Shown one piece after another: positions 7,771 through 14,038 of a DNA stretch of 14,038 bases; position 1 is the stretch's first letter; the number at the start of each line of letters is the position of its first letter. The stretch covers positions 1-14,038 of the forward strand of contig JAGALI010000020.1 of NCBI GenBank assembly GCA_017625275.1, in the 5' to 3' direction. A program made the position numbers and the translations under genes. Source of the stretch: Clostridia bacterium. Lineage in GTDB: Bacteria > Bacillota > Clostridia > Oscillospirales > CAG-272. The notes beneath the pieces are model-generated. The model saw only the letters and a list, made by a program, of their open reading frames with translations. It was not told the DNA's origin and made no database searches.

Positions 7771-7806
7771 AAAATCCACTTGCAAAAGTGGATTTTGCCC
7801 GTTTTT
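7771..7806 (+). terminator. Rho-independent-like terminator after ridA
   Basis: AAAATCCACTT (7771-7781), loop GCAA, and AAGTGGATTTT (7786-7796) make an 11-bp perfect stem. The core is TCCACTT/AAGTGGA, flanked by an A-tract upstream and TTTT on the 3' side. A second T-run (7802-7806) follows after GCCCG. This fits the end of the branched-chain amino acid transcript. The interrupted U-tract suggests imperfect termination, so read-through into the small gene at 7820 is possible. Confidence 0.65.
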
Positions 7807-7819
7807 AGGAATAGGAAAA

Positions 7820-8101
7820 ATGAAAAAGGAAACTAAAAAAAGACTAAAGGAAAACCTTTTAGACGCCATTTTAGAAGTAGTATTTGGCGTAATTTGTATC
7901 GCAATAGGAGCGGGTGTGCTTATGCTTTTTGGAAAGAGCATAGACGATATGGATTTTGAGGTTATGGCGCTGATAGGAATTGGCGTAATAGTAGCTATTG
8001 CAATTTTGGTTTATTTAGCTTTTCGAATGATAAAAAAGAAAAAATCTTCCGAGGAAAACGACGGAATCAGTCAATTAAACAAGGACGAAAATTCGAAATA
8101 A
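7820..8101 (+). CDS. Small two-helix membrane protein, unknown function
   Basis: A 93-residue protein I do not recognise. The N-terminus is lysine-rich (MKKETKKRLKENL). Two hydrophobic segments follow at about residues 17-37 and 48-71, separated by a short acidic loop (KSIDDMDFE). After a KKKK cluster at 72-75 comes a polar, charged tail to residue 93. By the positive-inside rule both ends should lie in the cytoplasm with the acidic loop outside. No cleavable signal peptide or catalytic motif is visible. TAGGA (7812-7816) supports the ATG. It sits between the ridA hairpin (end 7796) and the his promoter (8145), so its own promoter is unclear; read-through or a site inside ridA are the options. 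The coding call rests on length, ribosome binding site and coherent topology. Confidence 0.75.
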   Translation: MKKETKKRLKENLLDAILEVVFGVICIAIGAGVLMLFGKSIDDMDFEVMALIGIGVIVAIAILVYLAFRMIKKKKSSEENDGISQLNKDENSK

Positions 8102-8144
8102 ATGTCCTTAATATATAATAATAGAAAATATTTTCAAAAACCCC

Positions 8145-8173
8145 TTGACAAGTGCTGATTATAGTAGTATAAT
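8145..8173 (+). promoter_or_regulatory. Consensus sigma-A promoter of the histidine operon
   Basis: TTGACA (8145-8150) and TATAAT (8168-8173) are both perfect consensus boxes with the ideal 17-base spacer. The preceding stretch (about 8108-8140) is very A/T-rich, as in an UP element. Transcription would start near 8180, about 35 bases before the regulator's ATG. Such a strong promoter normally needs a repressor, which fits the palindrome that begins at its -10 box. Confidence 0.9.
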
Positions 8174-8186
8174 TTAGCCAACTAAA
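8173..8186 (+). promoter_or_regulatory. Candidate operator palindrome over the his promoter start region
   Basis: TTTAG (8173-8177), CCAA, CTAAA (8182-8186) is a perfect 5-bp inverted repeat around a 4-base centre. It shares its first base with the end of the -10 box and covers the likely transcription start. Protein bound here would block RNA polymerase. The CTA/TAG half-site character resembles TrpR-family operators, and the first gene downstream encodes a TrpR-family protein. That this protein binds here is inference. Confidence 0.6.
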
Positions 8187-8214
8187 GTGATAAAGTGATA
8201 AAGCGAGGAGCAGG

Positions 8215-8508
8215 ATGAAGAAATTACATACAAAAGAGGTAGACACCCTATTTGAGGCAATACTTTCTCTCGAAAGCGTAGAGGAGTGCTATAGCTTTTT
8301 TGAGGATGTATGCACAATAAGAGAAATTCTTGATATAGCACAAAGATTAAAGGCGGCAAAAATGCTAAAGAATGGCGAAAACTATGCTGTTATAAGCCGT
8401 GAAACAGGCATGAGCACAGCGACAATTAGCCGTGTAAGTAAGTGCCTTGAATATGGCGACGGTGGATATGAGCTTGCGCTTTCGCGACTTGAAAAGAAGG
8501 GAAAATAA
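8215..8508 (+). CDS. yerC: TrpR-family YerC/YecD-type transcriptional regulator (candidate histidine repressor)
   Basis: A 97-residue protein of the Trp-repressor fold. The helical N-terminal part contains DVCTIREILDIAQRL (31-45), the family's conserved segment. The helix-turn-helix is at about residues 56-78, where ENYAVISRETGMSTATISRV matches the YerC/YecD group. Members act as dimers on palindromic operators, with an amino acid as corepressor in TrpR itself. It is the first gene after the his promoter, with AGGAG (8206-8210) upstream of the ATG, and is followed by hisZ after 2 bases. I recall comparative-genomics proposals that TrpR-family proteins named HisR control his genes in Gram-positive bacteria. 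That supports an autoregulated, histidine-responsive repressor, but the ligand cannot be read from the sequence. Confidence 0.88.
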   Translation: MKKLHTKEVDTLFEAILSLESVEECYSFFEDVCTIREILDIAQRLKAAKMLKNGENYAVISRETGMSTATISRVSKCLEYGDGGYELALSRLEKKGK

Positions 8509-8510
8509 TC

Positions 8511-9611
8511 GTGATAAATAATATTTTGAAAAATGAGGAGAAGGCAATATTTGCTCTTCGTGCCCTCTATAAGCAATATGGCTATTTGTCATTTAAAATG
8601 AGCAAGTTTGAGGAGTATGACCTCTATGTGCAAAACAAGGACTTTCTTGTAAGCGATAGAGTAATTGCCTTTAACGACACAGATGGTCGCTTTCTTGCGC
8701 TCAAGCCTGACGTAACTCTTTCTATCATCAAAAACACAGTAGAGGAGATGGGCTGCAAGCAAAAGGTTTTCTATAATGAAAATGTATATCGTGTATCTGG
8801 CTCTACACATCAATTCAAGGAAATAATGCAAACAGGCCTTGAGTGTATAGGAGATATTGATATTTACGATAGATTTGAGGTTTTGTATCTCGCTGCAAAA
8901 AGCCTTGCAGAGGTAAGCGATGATTTTGCACTTGATATTTCACATATGGGTATTATTTCATCAATTCTTGATGAGGCATCAGATAATGAAATATTTAAAA
9001 AGGAAATAATCAAGCTGATTGCAGAGAAAAACAGCCACGAGGCACGCGCGCTTTGCAAAAAATATGGCATTAGTGATAATGCAGAAAACGCACTTCTAAG
9101 CCTTATTTCAATGTATGGCGATATGGGCACTGTGCTTGAGAAGCTTTTGCCACTCTGCGAGGGCAAGGGAGCTAAGGATGCCTATAATCAGCTAAGCACG
9201 CTTTGTGAGCTTCTTTCGAAAACAGAGCTTGGAGATAAAATAAGACTTGATTTTTCTGTAGTTAATGATATGAATTATTATAACGGAATAGTTTTCAAGG
9301 GCTTTTTAAATGGTATTCCAGAGGATATTTTGTCTGGTGGAGAGTACGGAACTCTTATGAGCAGAATGGGTAGAAAAAGCGATGCTATTGGCTTCGCACT
9401 TTACCTTGATCTTCTTGAGGCGCTTGATGCTTCAAAAACCGAATATGATGTTGACTATTTGCTTCTTTATAATGATAATAACACCATAGAGCAAATAATT
9501 GTAAAAAGAGACGAGCTATCAAGGAATGGTAACAGCGTGGTTGCACAAAGGGCAATCCCATCGAAGCTTCGCTATAGAGAGCTCGTTGATATTACAGGGG
9601 AGGGAAAATAA
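8511..9611 (+). CDS. hisZ: ATP phosphoribosyltransferase regulatory subunit
   Basis: HisZ is a histidyl-tRNA synthetase paralogue that joins short-form HisG to give active, histidine-inhibited ATP phosphoribosyltransferase. The 366-residue protein shows the synthetase-like fold signatures FLALKPDVTLS and NVYRVSGSTHQFKEIMQTGLE (motif-2 region, about residues 90-111). The motif-3 region reads AIGFALYLDLL (292-302) and lacks the arginine that aminoacylating enzymes need, so it is HisZ rather than HisS. The start is GTG at 8511, 2 bases after the regulator stop, with AGAAGGGAAA just upstream. No nearby ATG would keep the N-terminal helix. hisG begins one base after its stop. Confidence 0.93.
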   Translation: MINNILKNEEKAIFALRALYKQYGYLSFKMSKFEEYDLYVQNKDFLVSDRVIAFNDTDGRFLALKPDVTLSIIKNTVEEMGCKQKVFYNENVYRVSGSTHQFKEIMQTGLECIGDIDIYDRFEVLYLAAKSLAEVSDDFALDISHMGIISSILDEASDNEIFKKEIIKLIAEKNSHEARALCKKYGISDNAENALLSLISMYGDMGTVLEKLLPLCEGKGAKDAYNQLSTLCELLSKTELGDKIRLDFSVVNDMNYYNGIVFKGFLNGIPEDILSGGEYGTLMSRMGRKSDAIGFALYLDLLEALDASKTEYDVDYLLLYNDNNTIEQIIVKRDELSRNGNSVVAQRAIPSKLRYRELVDITGEGK

Positions 9612-9612
9612 T

Positions 9613-10242
9613 ATGATAAATGTAGCCCTTCCAAAGGGACGCCTCGGCGAAAAGGTTTACCAAATGTTTGAGCGCGCAGGCTATGAGTGTCCCTCAATAA
9701 AGGAAAATAACAGAAAGCTGATATTTGAAAATGCCGAAAAGGGAATTAGATATTTCTGGGTTAAGCCCTCTGATGTATCAATTTATGTTGAAAGAGGCGC
9801 TGCCGATATTGGTGTAGCAGGCAAGGATATTCTTCTTGAATATAGCCCAGAGGTTTATGAGCTTCTTGACCTTAATATCGGTAAATGCCGTATGGCAGTA
9901 GCTGGAAAAAAGGATTTTTATGATGACAACCAAAGGACCTTAAGGGTTGCAACTAAATTTGTCAACATAGCAAAGAGCTATTACGCCTCAAAATGTCGTG
10001 ATATTGACATAATTAAGCTAAATGGTTCTATTGAAATTGCGCCTATTTTAGGACTTTCCGATGTTATTGTTGATATAGTTGAAACAGGAACAACCCTAAA
10101 AGAAAACGACCTTGATATTGTTGAAACAATAGTTCCAATCAGCGCTCGCTTGATTTCAAATAAAGCAAGCTTTAAATTCAAGACTGAGGAAATTGAAAAA
10201 ATTGTCGAGGGAATGAAAGCACAGGTGAAATTCGATGATTAA
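9613..10242 (+). CDS. hisG: ATP phosphoribosyltransferase catalytic subunit, short form
   Basis: It catalyses the first step of histidine synthesis, condensing ATP and PRPP to phosphoribosyl-ATP. The 209-residue protein lacks the C-terminal histidine-binding domain of long HisG, which matches the presence of hisZ. It begins MINVALPKGRLGEKVYQMFE. It shows RGAADIGVAGKDIL and the PRPP-binding loop DIVETGTTLKEN at 154-165. I chose the ATG at 9613 because GGGGAGGG (9597-9604) sits just upstream and family sequence begins there. An in-frame ATG at 9526 would add 29 unrelated residues overlapping hisZ. It overlaps hisD by 8 bases. Confidence 0.96.
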   Translation: MINVALPKGRLGEKVYQMFERAGYECPSIKENNRKLIFENAEKGIRYFWVKPSDVSIYVERGAADIGVAGKDILLEYSPEVYELLDLNIGKCRMAVAGKKDFYDDNQRTLRVATKFVNIAKSYYASKCRDIDIIKLNGSIEIAPILGLSDVIVDIVETGTTLKENDLDIVETIVPISARLISNKASFKFKTEEIEKIVEGMKAQVKFDD

Positions 10243-11512
10243 AATTTATAAGTATGGCGAGGTTTCAAATAGTGAAATCTTTGCAAGAGATAATATAGCC
10301 TCTGGAGTTGAGGGAATAGTTGCAGATATTATCGCAAATGTAATCAAAAGCAAGGACAAGGCACTTTTTGAGTACTGCGAAAAATTTGACAAGGTTTCCC
10401 TTACAAGCTTAGAGGTGTCAAAGGAAGAAATCGACGAGGCATTTGCTTCTGTAGATAACGAGTTTATAGAAATAATTAAGGAGGCTGCTGAAAACATTCG
10501 TGATTTCCATAAAAGGCAGGTTAGAAATAGCTTTGTTATAAGTGAAAAGGACGGTGTTGTAACAGGACAAAAGGTAACCCCTATTGAAAGGGTTGGTCTT
10601 TATGTTCCTGGTGGCACAGCAGCATACCCATCAACAGTGCTTATGGACTCAATCCCTGCAAAAATTGCAGGATGTAGTGAAATAGTAATGGTAACCCCAC
10701 CATCAAAGAATGGTAAGGTTAATCCTGTTATTTTAGCAGCAGCAAGAATTGCAGGCGTGGATAGAATTTTTAAGGTTGGTGGCGCACAGGCTGTCGCTGC
10801 CTTGGCATATGGTACAGAAAGCATTCCTAAGGTTGATAAAATAGTAGGCCCAGGAAATGCATTTGTAGCAGAGGCGAAGAAACAGGTTTTTGGCAAGGTT
10901 TCTATAGATATGATAGCAGGCCCGTCTGAAATTCTTGTAGTGGCAGATAGCACCTGTAACCCTAAATTCGTAGCAGCCGACCTTCTTTCACAGGCAGAGC
11001 ATGATAAAATGGCAAGCGCTGTTTTGGTTACAGATAGCTATGAGCTAGCACAAAGGGTAAGTGATGAGCTTGAAAGACAAATTCCAGCCCTTCCAAGAGC
11101 TGAGATTGCAAGATGCTCAATTGACAATAACGGCAAAATTATAGTTGCAGAGAATAATTTGATGCTCGCAATTGATATTGCTAATGAAATCGCGCCAGAG
11201 CACCTTGAAATTTGTGTTGATAATCCATTCGATTATCTTGATAAAATAAAGCACGCAGGCTCCATCTTTATGGGCAAGAATTGTCCAGAGGCGCTTGGAG
11301 ACTATTTTGCAGGTCCAAATCACACGCTTCCAACAAGTGGTACAGCAAGATTTTCATCACCCCTTAGCGTTGATGATTTTGTAAAGAAATCACAATTCAC
11401 CTACTACACCAAGGACGCACTTTCCAAGGTGGCAGATAAGGTAGCATACTTTGCTAAAAAGGAAGGACTTGATGCACACGCAAGAAGTGCAGAGGTTCGC
11501 TTTGAGGACTAA
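10235..11512 (+). CDS. hisD: Histidinol dehydrogenase
   Basis: This zinc enzyme performs the last two NAD-dependent oxidations, histidinol to histidinal to histidine. The 425-residue length is standard. Visible motifs are ERVGLYVPGGTAAYPSTVLM, VGPGNAFVAEAKKQVFG and GPSEILVVAD. LLSQAEHD holds the zinc ligands Gln253 and His256. The catalytic Glu322-His323 pair lies in NEIAPEHLEI. AGPNHTLPTSGTARFSSPLS follows near the C-terminus. The start overlaps the hisG end by 8 bases with ACAGGTGA upstream, implying coupled translation. hisC starts 2 bases after the stop. Confidence 0.97.
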   Translation: MIKIYKYGEVSNSEIFARDNIASGVEGIVADIIANVIKSKDKALFEYCEKFDKVSLTSLEVSKEEIDEAFASVDNEFIEIIKEAAENIRDFHKRQVRNSFVISEKDGVVTGQKVTPIERVGLYVPGGTAAYPSTVLMDSIPAKIAGCSEIVMVTPPSKNGKVNPVILAAARIAGVDRIFKVGGAQAVAALAYGTESIPKVDKIVGPGNAFVAEAKKQVFGKVSIDMIAGPSEILVVADSTCNPKFVAADLLSQAEHDKMASAVLVTDSYELAQRVSDELERQIPALPRAEIARCSIDNNGKIIVAENNLMLAIDIANEIAPEHLEICVDNPFDYLDKIKHAGSIFMGKNCPEALGDYFAGPNHTLPTSGTARFSSPLSVDDFVKKSQFTYYTKDALSKVADKVAYFAKKEGLDAHARSAEVRFED

Positions 11513-11514
11513 AA

Positions 11515-12570
11515 ATGAGTAAATTTTTCAGTAATAAATATTCGTCTCTTGAGGCTTACACCCCAGGTGAACAGCCAAAGGATATGAAATATATAACGCT
11601 GAACACAAATGAATCCCCATTCCCACCATCGCAAAAAACCATTGCTATGGCGTGTGAGGAGGCAGGCAAACTTCAGCTTTATTCAGACCCAGAATGCACA
11701 CCCCTCGTTGCAAAGGGAGCGGAGCTTTATGGCGTGAAGAAAACGCAAATTCTTTTCACAAATGGCTCTGATGAAATTTTGAATTTCGCATTTATGGCAT
11801 TCTGTGATAGTGAGCATCCGATAGTATTCCCAGAAATTACATACGGATTTTATCCTGTATTTGCTGAGCTAAATGGTATTCCATACGAGCAAATACCCTT
11901 AAAGGACGATTTCTCGGTAGATTATCGTGACTATGTTTCCATTAATAAAAACATAGTTATAGCAAATCCAAACGCCCCAACAGGCATCTCGCTTGAGCTT
12001 TGGCAAATTGAGGAGATAGTAAAATCAAATCCTAACAATATAGTTATAATTGATGAGGCATATGTGGATTTTGGTGCACAAAGCGCCGTTTCACTTGTCG
12101 ATAAATATGACAATCTTATAGTAACTCAAACCTTTTCAAAGTCACGCTCGCTTGCTGGCGCTCGTCTTGGATTTGGAATTGCAAGCGAGGCGCTTATTGC
12201 AGATATGAATACAATCAAGTATTCTACCAACCCCTACAATGTCAATAGAATGACAATGATGGCAGGCTATGGTGCGCTTTTGGATAATGATTACTATATG
12301 TCCAATTGTAAGGTGATTGAGGAAAATCGTGCCTATACTAAGCGAGAGCTTGAGGCACTTGGCTTTTTGGTGCTTGACTCAAAGGCAAACTTCGTGTTTG
12401 CCAAAAGCTCAAAAATCCGTGGCGAGGAGCTATACCTTAAGCTAAAGGAAAAGGGAATATTAGTTCGTCACTTCAGTAAGGAAAAAATCAAGGATTTCAA
12501 TCGTATAACAATAGGCACAAAGGAACAGATGGAGGCGCTTGTTTGCGCTATAAAGGAGATTTTAAAATGA
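11515..12570 (+). CDS. hisC: Histidinol-phosphate aminotransferase
   Basis: This PLP aminotransferase converts imidazole acetol phosphate and glutamate to histidinol phosphate. The 351-residue class I/II fold shows LNTNESPFPPS at the N-terminus, ANPNAPTGISLELW, and IIDEAYVDFG. The PLP lysine is Lys209 in TFSKSRSLAGARLGFG. RITIGTKEQMEAL lies at the C-terminus with the substrate-phosphate-binding arginine. Related enzymes can accept aromatic amino acids, but the location between hisD and hisB settles the role. The ATG lies 2 bases after hisD with only a weak GAGGA upstream. Its TGA overlaps the hisB start (ATGA). Confidence 0.96.
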   Translation: MSKFFSNKYSSLEAYTPGEQPKDMKYITLNTNESPFPPSQKTIAMACEEAGKLQLYSDPECTPLVAKGAELYGVKKTQILFTNGSDEILNFAFMAFCDSEHPIVFPEITYGFYPVFAELNGIPYEQIPLKDDFSVDYRDYVSINKNIVIANPNAPTGISLELWQIEEIVKSNPNNIVIIDEAYVDFGAQSAVSLVDKYDNLIVTQTFSKSRSLAGARLGFGIASEALIADMNTIKYSTNPYNVNRMTMMAGYGALLDNDYYMSNCKVIEENRAYTKRELEALGFLVLDSKANFVFAKSSKIRGEELYLKLKEKGILVRHFSKEKIKDFNRITIGTKEQMEALVCAIKEILK

Positions 12571-13154
12571 GAAGCTCTATAATAAATCGTAAAACAGGGG
12601 AAACAGATATTTCCTTGACCCTTTGCCTTGATGGCACAGGCAAATCAATAATAGATACAGGCTGTGGCTTTCTTGACCACATGCTAACTCTTTTTGCAAA
12701 GCATTCTCGCTATAACCTTGAGGTTAAGTGCGTGGGTGATATTAATGTTGATTACCACCACACAGTAGAGGATGTTGCAATTTGCCTTGGTAAGGCATTT
12801 TGCGAGGCAATAGGAGACAAAAAGGGAATTTGCCGTTACGGAGATATTACCCTTCCAATGGATGAGGCTCTTATCTTGAGCGCTGTTGATATTTCTGGTA
12901 GAGCATATCTTGGCTATGCACTTGAAATTCCTGCATACAAGGTAGGCGATTTCGATACGGAGCTTTGTCAGGAGTTCTTTATGGCATTTGCAAGAGAGGC
13001 AAAAATTACTTTGCACATAAGACAGCTAGCAGGCGTTAACTCTCACCACATTATTGAGGGTGCTTTCAAGGCATGTGCAAGGGCACTTTCTAAGGCGAGC
13101 GCAATAGACGAAAAATTTTCAGACGAAATTCCCTCAACAAAAGGAGTAATCTAA
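12567..13154 (+). CDS. hisB: Imidazoleglycerol-phosphate dehydratase
   Basis: It dehydrates imidazole glycerol phosphate to imidazole acetol phosphate. At 195 residues it is the stand-alone dehydratase without the histidinol-phosphatase domain fused in E. coli HisB, so a separate phosphatase must be encoded elsewhere. The manganese-binding motifs are visible twice, as the family's internal duplication predicts: His38 and His46 with HHTVED (64-69), then HH at 160-161 with Glu164 (HHIIEGAFKACARAL). I chose the ATG at 12567, which overlaps the hisC stop (ATGA) and follows AAAGGAG at 12552-12558. An in-frame ATG at 12543 would place the start inside hisC without support. Confidence 0.96.
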   Translation: MRSSIINRKTGETDISLTLCLDGTGKSIIDTGCGFLDHMLTLFAKHSRYNLEVKCVGDINVDYHHTVEDVAICLGKAFCEAIGDKKGICRYGDITLPMDEALILSAVDISGRAYLGYALEIPAYKVGDFDTELCQEFFMAFAREAKITLHIRQLAGVNSHHIIEGAFKACARALSKASAIDEKFSDEIPSTKGVI

Positions 13155-13158
13155 TAAA

Positions 13159-13779
13159 ATGATAGCCGTAATAGATTACGGTGTAGGCAACCTTTTTTCC
13201 CTTTCCTCATCACTTGAGTCGATAGGCGCAAATAGCGTTGTAACATCAGATAAGGAAATAATTAAAAGGGCAGATAAAATACTTTTGCCAGGTGTTGGCG
13301 CATTTGCTGACGCTATAAAGAAGCTAAGAGATACTGGTCTAGATAGAGTAATTATAGACGAGGTTAAGAATGGTAAAAAAATCCTTGGCATATGCCTTGG
13401 AATGCAGCTTCTTTTTGAAAAAAGCTACGAGTATGGAGAGCATGAGGGACTAGGGCTTCTAAAGGGAAGCGTTGTTCCAATGCAGGGAGTGATTCCAAGC
13501 GCGCTTAAAATTCCACACATCGGCTGGAACGCCCTTCACATAACAAAAAGGCACCCTATCTTTAAATACATAAAGGAGGGCGACTTTGTATACTTTGTTC
13601 ACTCATATTATGCAAGAGATTGCGAGGAAAGCCTTCTCGCTACAACAGAGTATGGAAGTGAGCTTACAGCAGCCGTAGCACTTAACAATGTGTCAGGAAC
13701 ACAATTCCACCCAGAAAAGAGTGGCGATATCGGTCTTAGCATACTTAAGGCATTTTGTGAATGGGAGGATGAAAAATGA
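13159..13779 (+). CDS. hisH: Imidazole glycerol phosphate synthase, glutaminase subunit
   Basis: HisH releases ammonia from glutamine and passes it to HisF for closure of the imidazole ring. The 206-residue class I glutamine amidotransferase begins MIAVIDYGVGNLFSL. It carries the nucleophile Cys79 in GICLGMQLLFE, and the catalytic His184 and Glu186 in GTQFHPEKSG. AAAGGAG near 13140 lies about 12 bases before the ATG, with hisB ending 4 bases upstream. The stop TGA overlaps the hisA start as ATGA. Its partner hisF is expected past the right edge. Confidence 0.96.
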   Translation: MIAVIDYGVGNLFSLSSSLESIGANSVVTSDKEIIKRADKILLPGVGAFADAIKKLRDTGLDRVIIDEVKNGKKILGICLGMQLLFEKSYEYGEHEGLGLLKGSVVPMQGVIPSALKIPHIGWNALHITKRHPIFKYIKEGDFVYFVHSYYARDCEESLLATTEYGSELTAAVALNNVSGTQFHPEKSGDIGLSILKAFCEWEDEK

Positions 13780-14038
13780 ATATTCTTCCAGCAATAGACC
13801 TTTATGATAAAAAGGCTGTTCGCCTTTTAAAGGGCGATTACAATCAAATGACTGTATATAGTGAAAACCCAATTGAAATTGCACGCGATTTTGAAAAAAA
13901 AGGCGCTAAATTCATACACATGGTAGACCTAGAGGGCGCAAAGGATGGCACAACGCCTAATCTTGAAATTGTTGCACAGGTGGCAAGAGAAACGAGCCTC
14001 TTTGTTGAAATCGGTGGTGGAATTCGCTCCATGGAAAC
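13776..14038 (+). CDS. hisA: Phosphoribosylformimino-AICAR phosphate isomerase, N-terminal part (3' end outside window)
   Basis: HisA opens the ribose of ProFAR by an Amadori rearrangement to PRFAR, the substrate of HisF-HisH. Only 87 codons are visible. The start reads MNILPAIDLYDKKAVRLLKG, with the catalytic Asp8. It continues through FIHMVDLEGAKDG and EIGGGIRSMET, the first phosphate-binding half of the (beta/alpha)8 barrel. HisF shares the fold, but the PAIDL start, the absence of a HisF-type CLDV start and the position after hisH indicate HisA. The ATG overlaps the hisH stop, with GGGAGGA upstream. Confidence 0.95.
   Translation, partial: MNILPAIDLYDKKAVRLLKGDYNQMTVYSENPIEIARDFEKKGAKFIHMVDLEGAKDGTTPNLEIVAQVARETSLFVEIGGGIRSME

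Noticed and set aside
8124..8135. GAAAATATTTTC palindrome as a terminator after the small membrane protein gene
   Set aside because: It is a loopless all-A/T palindrome with no stable GC stem and no following U-run; it is better read as part of the A/T-rich region upstream of the his promoter.
9526..9612. Upstream ATG extending hisG by 29 codons
   Set aside because: The extension overlaps hisZ in another frame, resembles no HisG sequence, and the strong GGGGAGGG site directly precedes the ATG at 9613.
12543..12566. Upstream ATG extending hisB by 8 codons
   Set aside because: AAAGGAG at 12552-12558 lies inside this extension and is placed for the ATG at 12567, which forms the usual ATGA overlap with hisC.

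Overview
The window looks like chromosomal DNA of a low-to-mid GC anaerobic Firmicute, probably a Clostridia-class gut-type bacterium. This rests on AT-leaning composition, strong purine-rich ribosome binding sites, TAA as nearly the only stop codon, the short-form HisG plus HisZ pair, a TrpR-related YerC/YecD regulator, and a DUF815-type AAA+ ATPase. This assignment is inferred from gene types, not from a marker gene. All genes lie on the + strand and are tightly packed. I see no mobile elements, CRISPR array, tRNA or rRNA.

Region 1 (1-7796) is a branched-chain amino acid cluster: ilvC (3' end only), ilvD, a structured 135-base gap, leuC, leuD, leuB, an AAA+ ATPase of unknown role, ilvA and ridA. 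IlvA makes 2-oxobutanoate from threonine and RidA clears its reactive enamine/imine intermediates. IlvC and IlvD carry out common steps for isoleucine and valine. LeuCD and LeuB convert 2-isopropylmalate to the leucine precursor. The acetolactate synthase genes, leuA and the transaminase gene are not in view. The run ends at a terminator-like hairpin (7771-7796).

Region 2 (7797-8101) holds one short gene for a two-helix membrane protein of unknown function, between that hairpin and the next promoter.

Region 3 (8102-14038) is a histidine operon: yerC-type regulator, hisZ, hisG, hisD, hisC, hisB, hisH and the start of hisA. Junctions are overlapping or nearly so. It is headed by a perfect-consensus TTGACA-17-TATAAT promoter. 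A palindrome, TTTAG-CCAA-CTAAA, starts on the last base of the -10 box, which is a good candidate operator for the TrpR-family protein encoded immediately downstream.

The least explained items are (a) three consecutive hairpins in the ilvD-leuC gap, whose imperfect pairs are G-U wobbles only when read as + strand RNA; (b) the palindromic operator candidate at the his promoter; and (c) the DUF815 ATPase embedded one base after leuB. Most of the window is otherwise ordinary, well-conserved biosynthesis.
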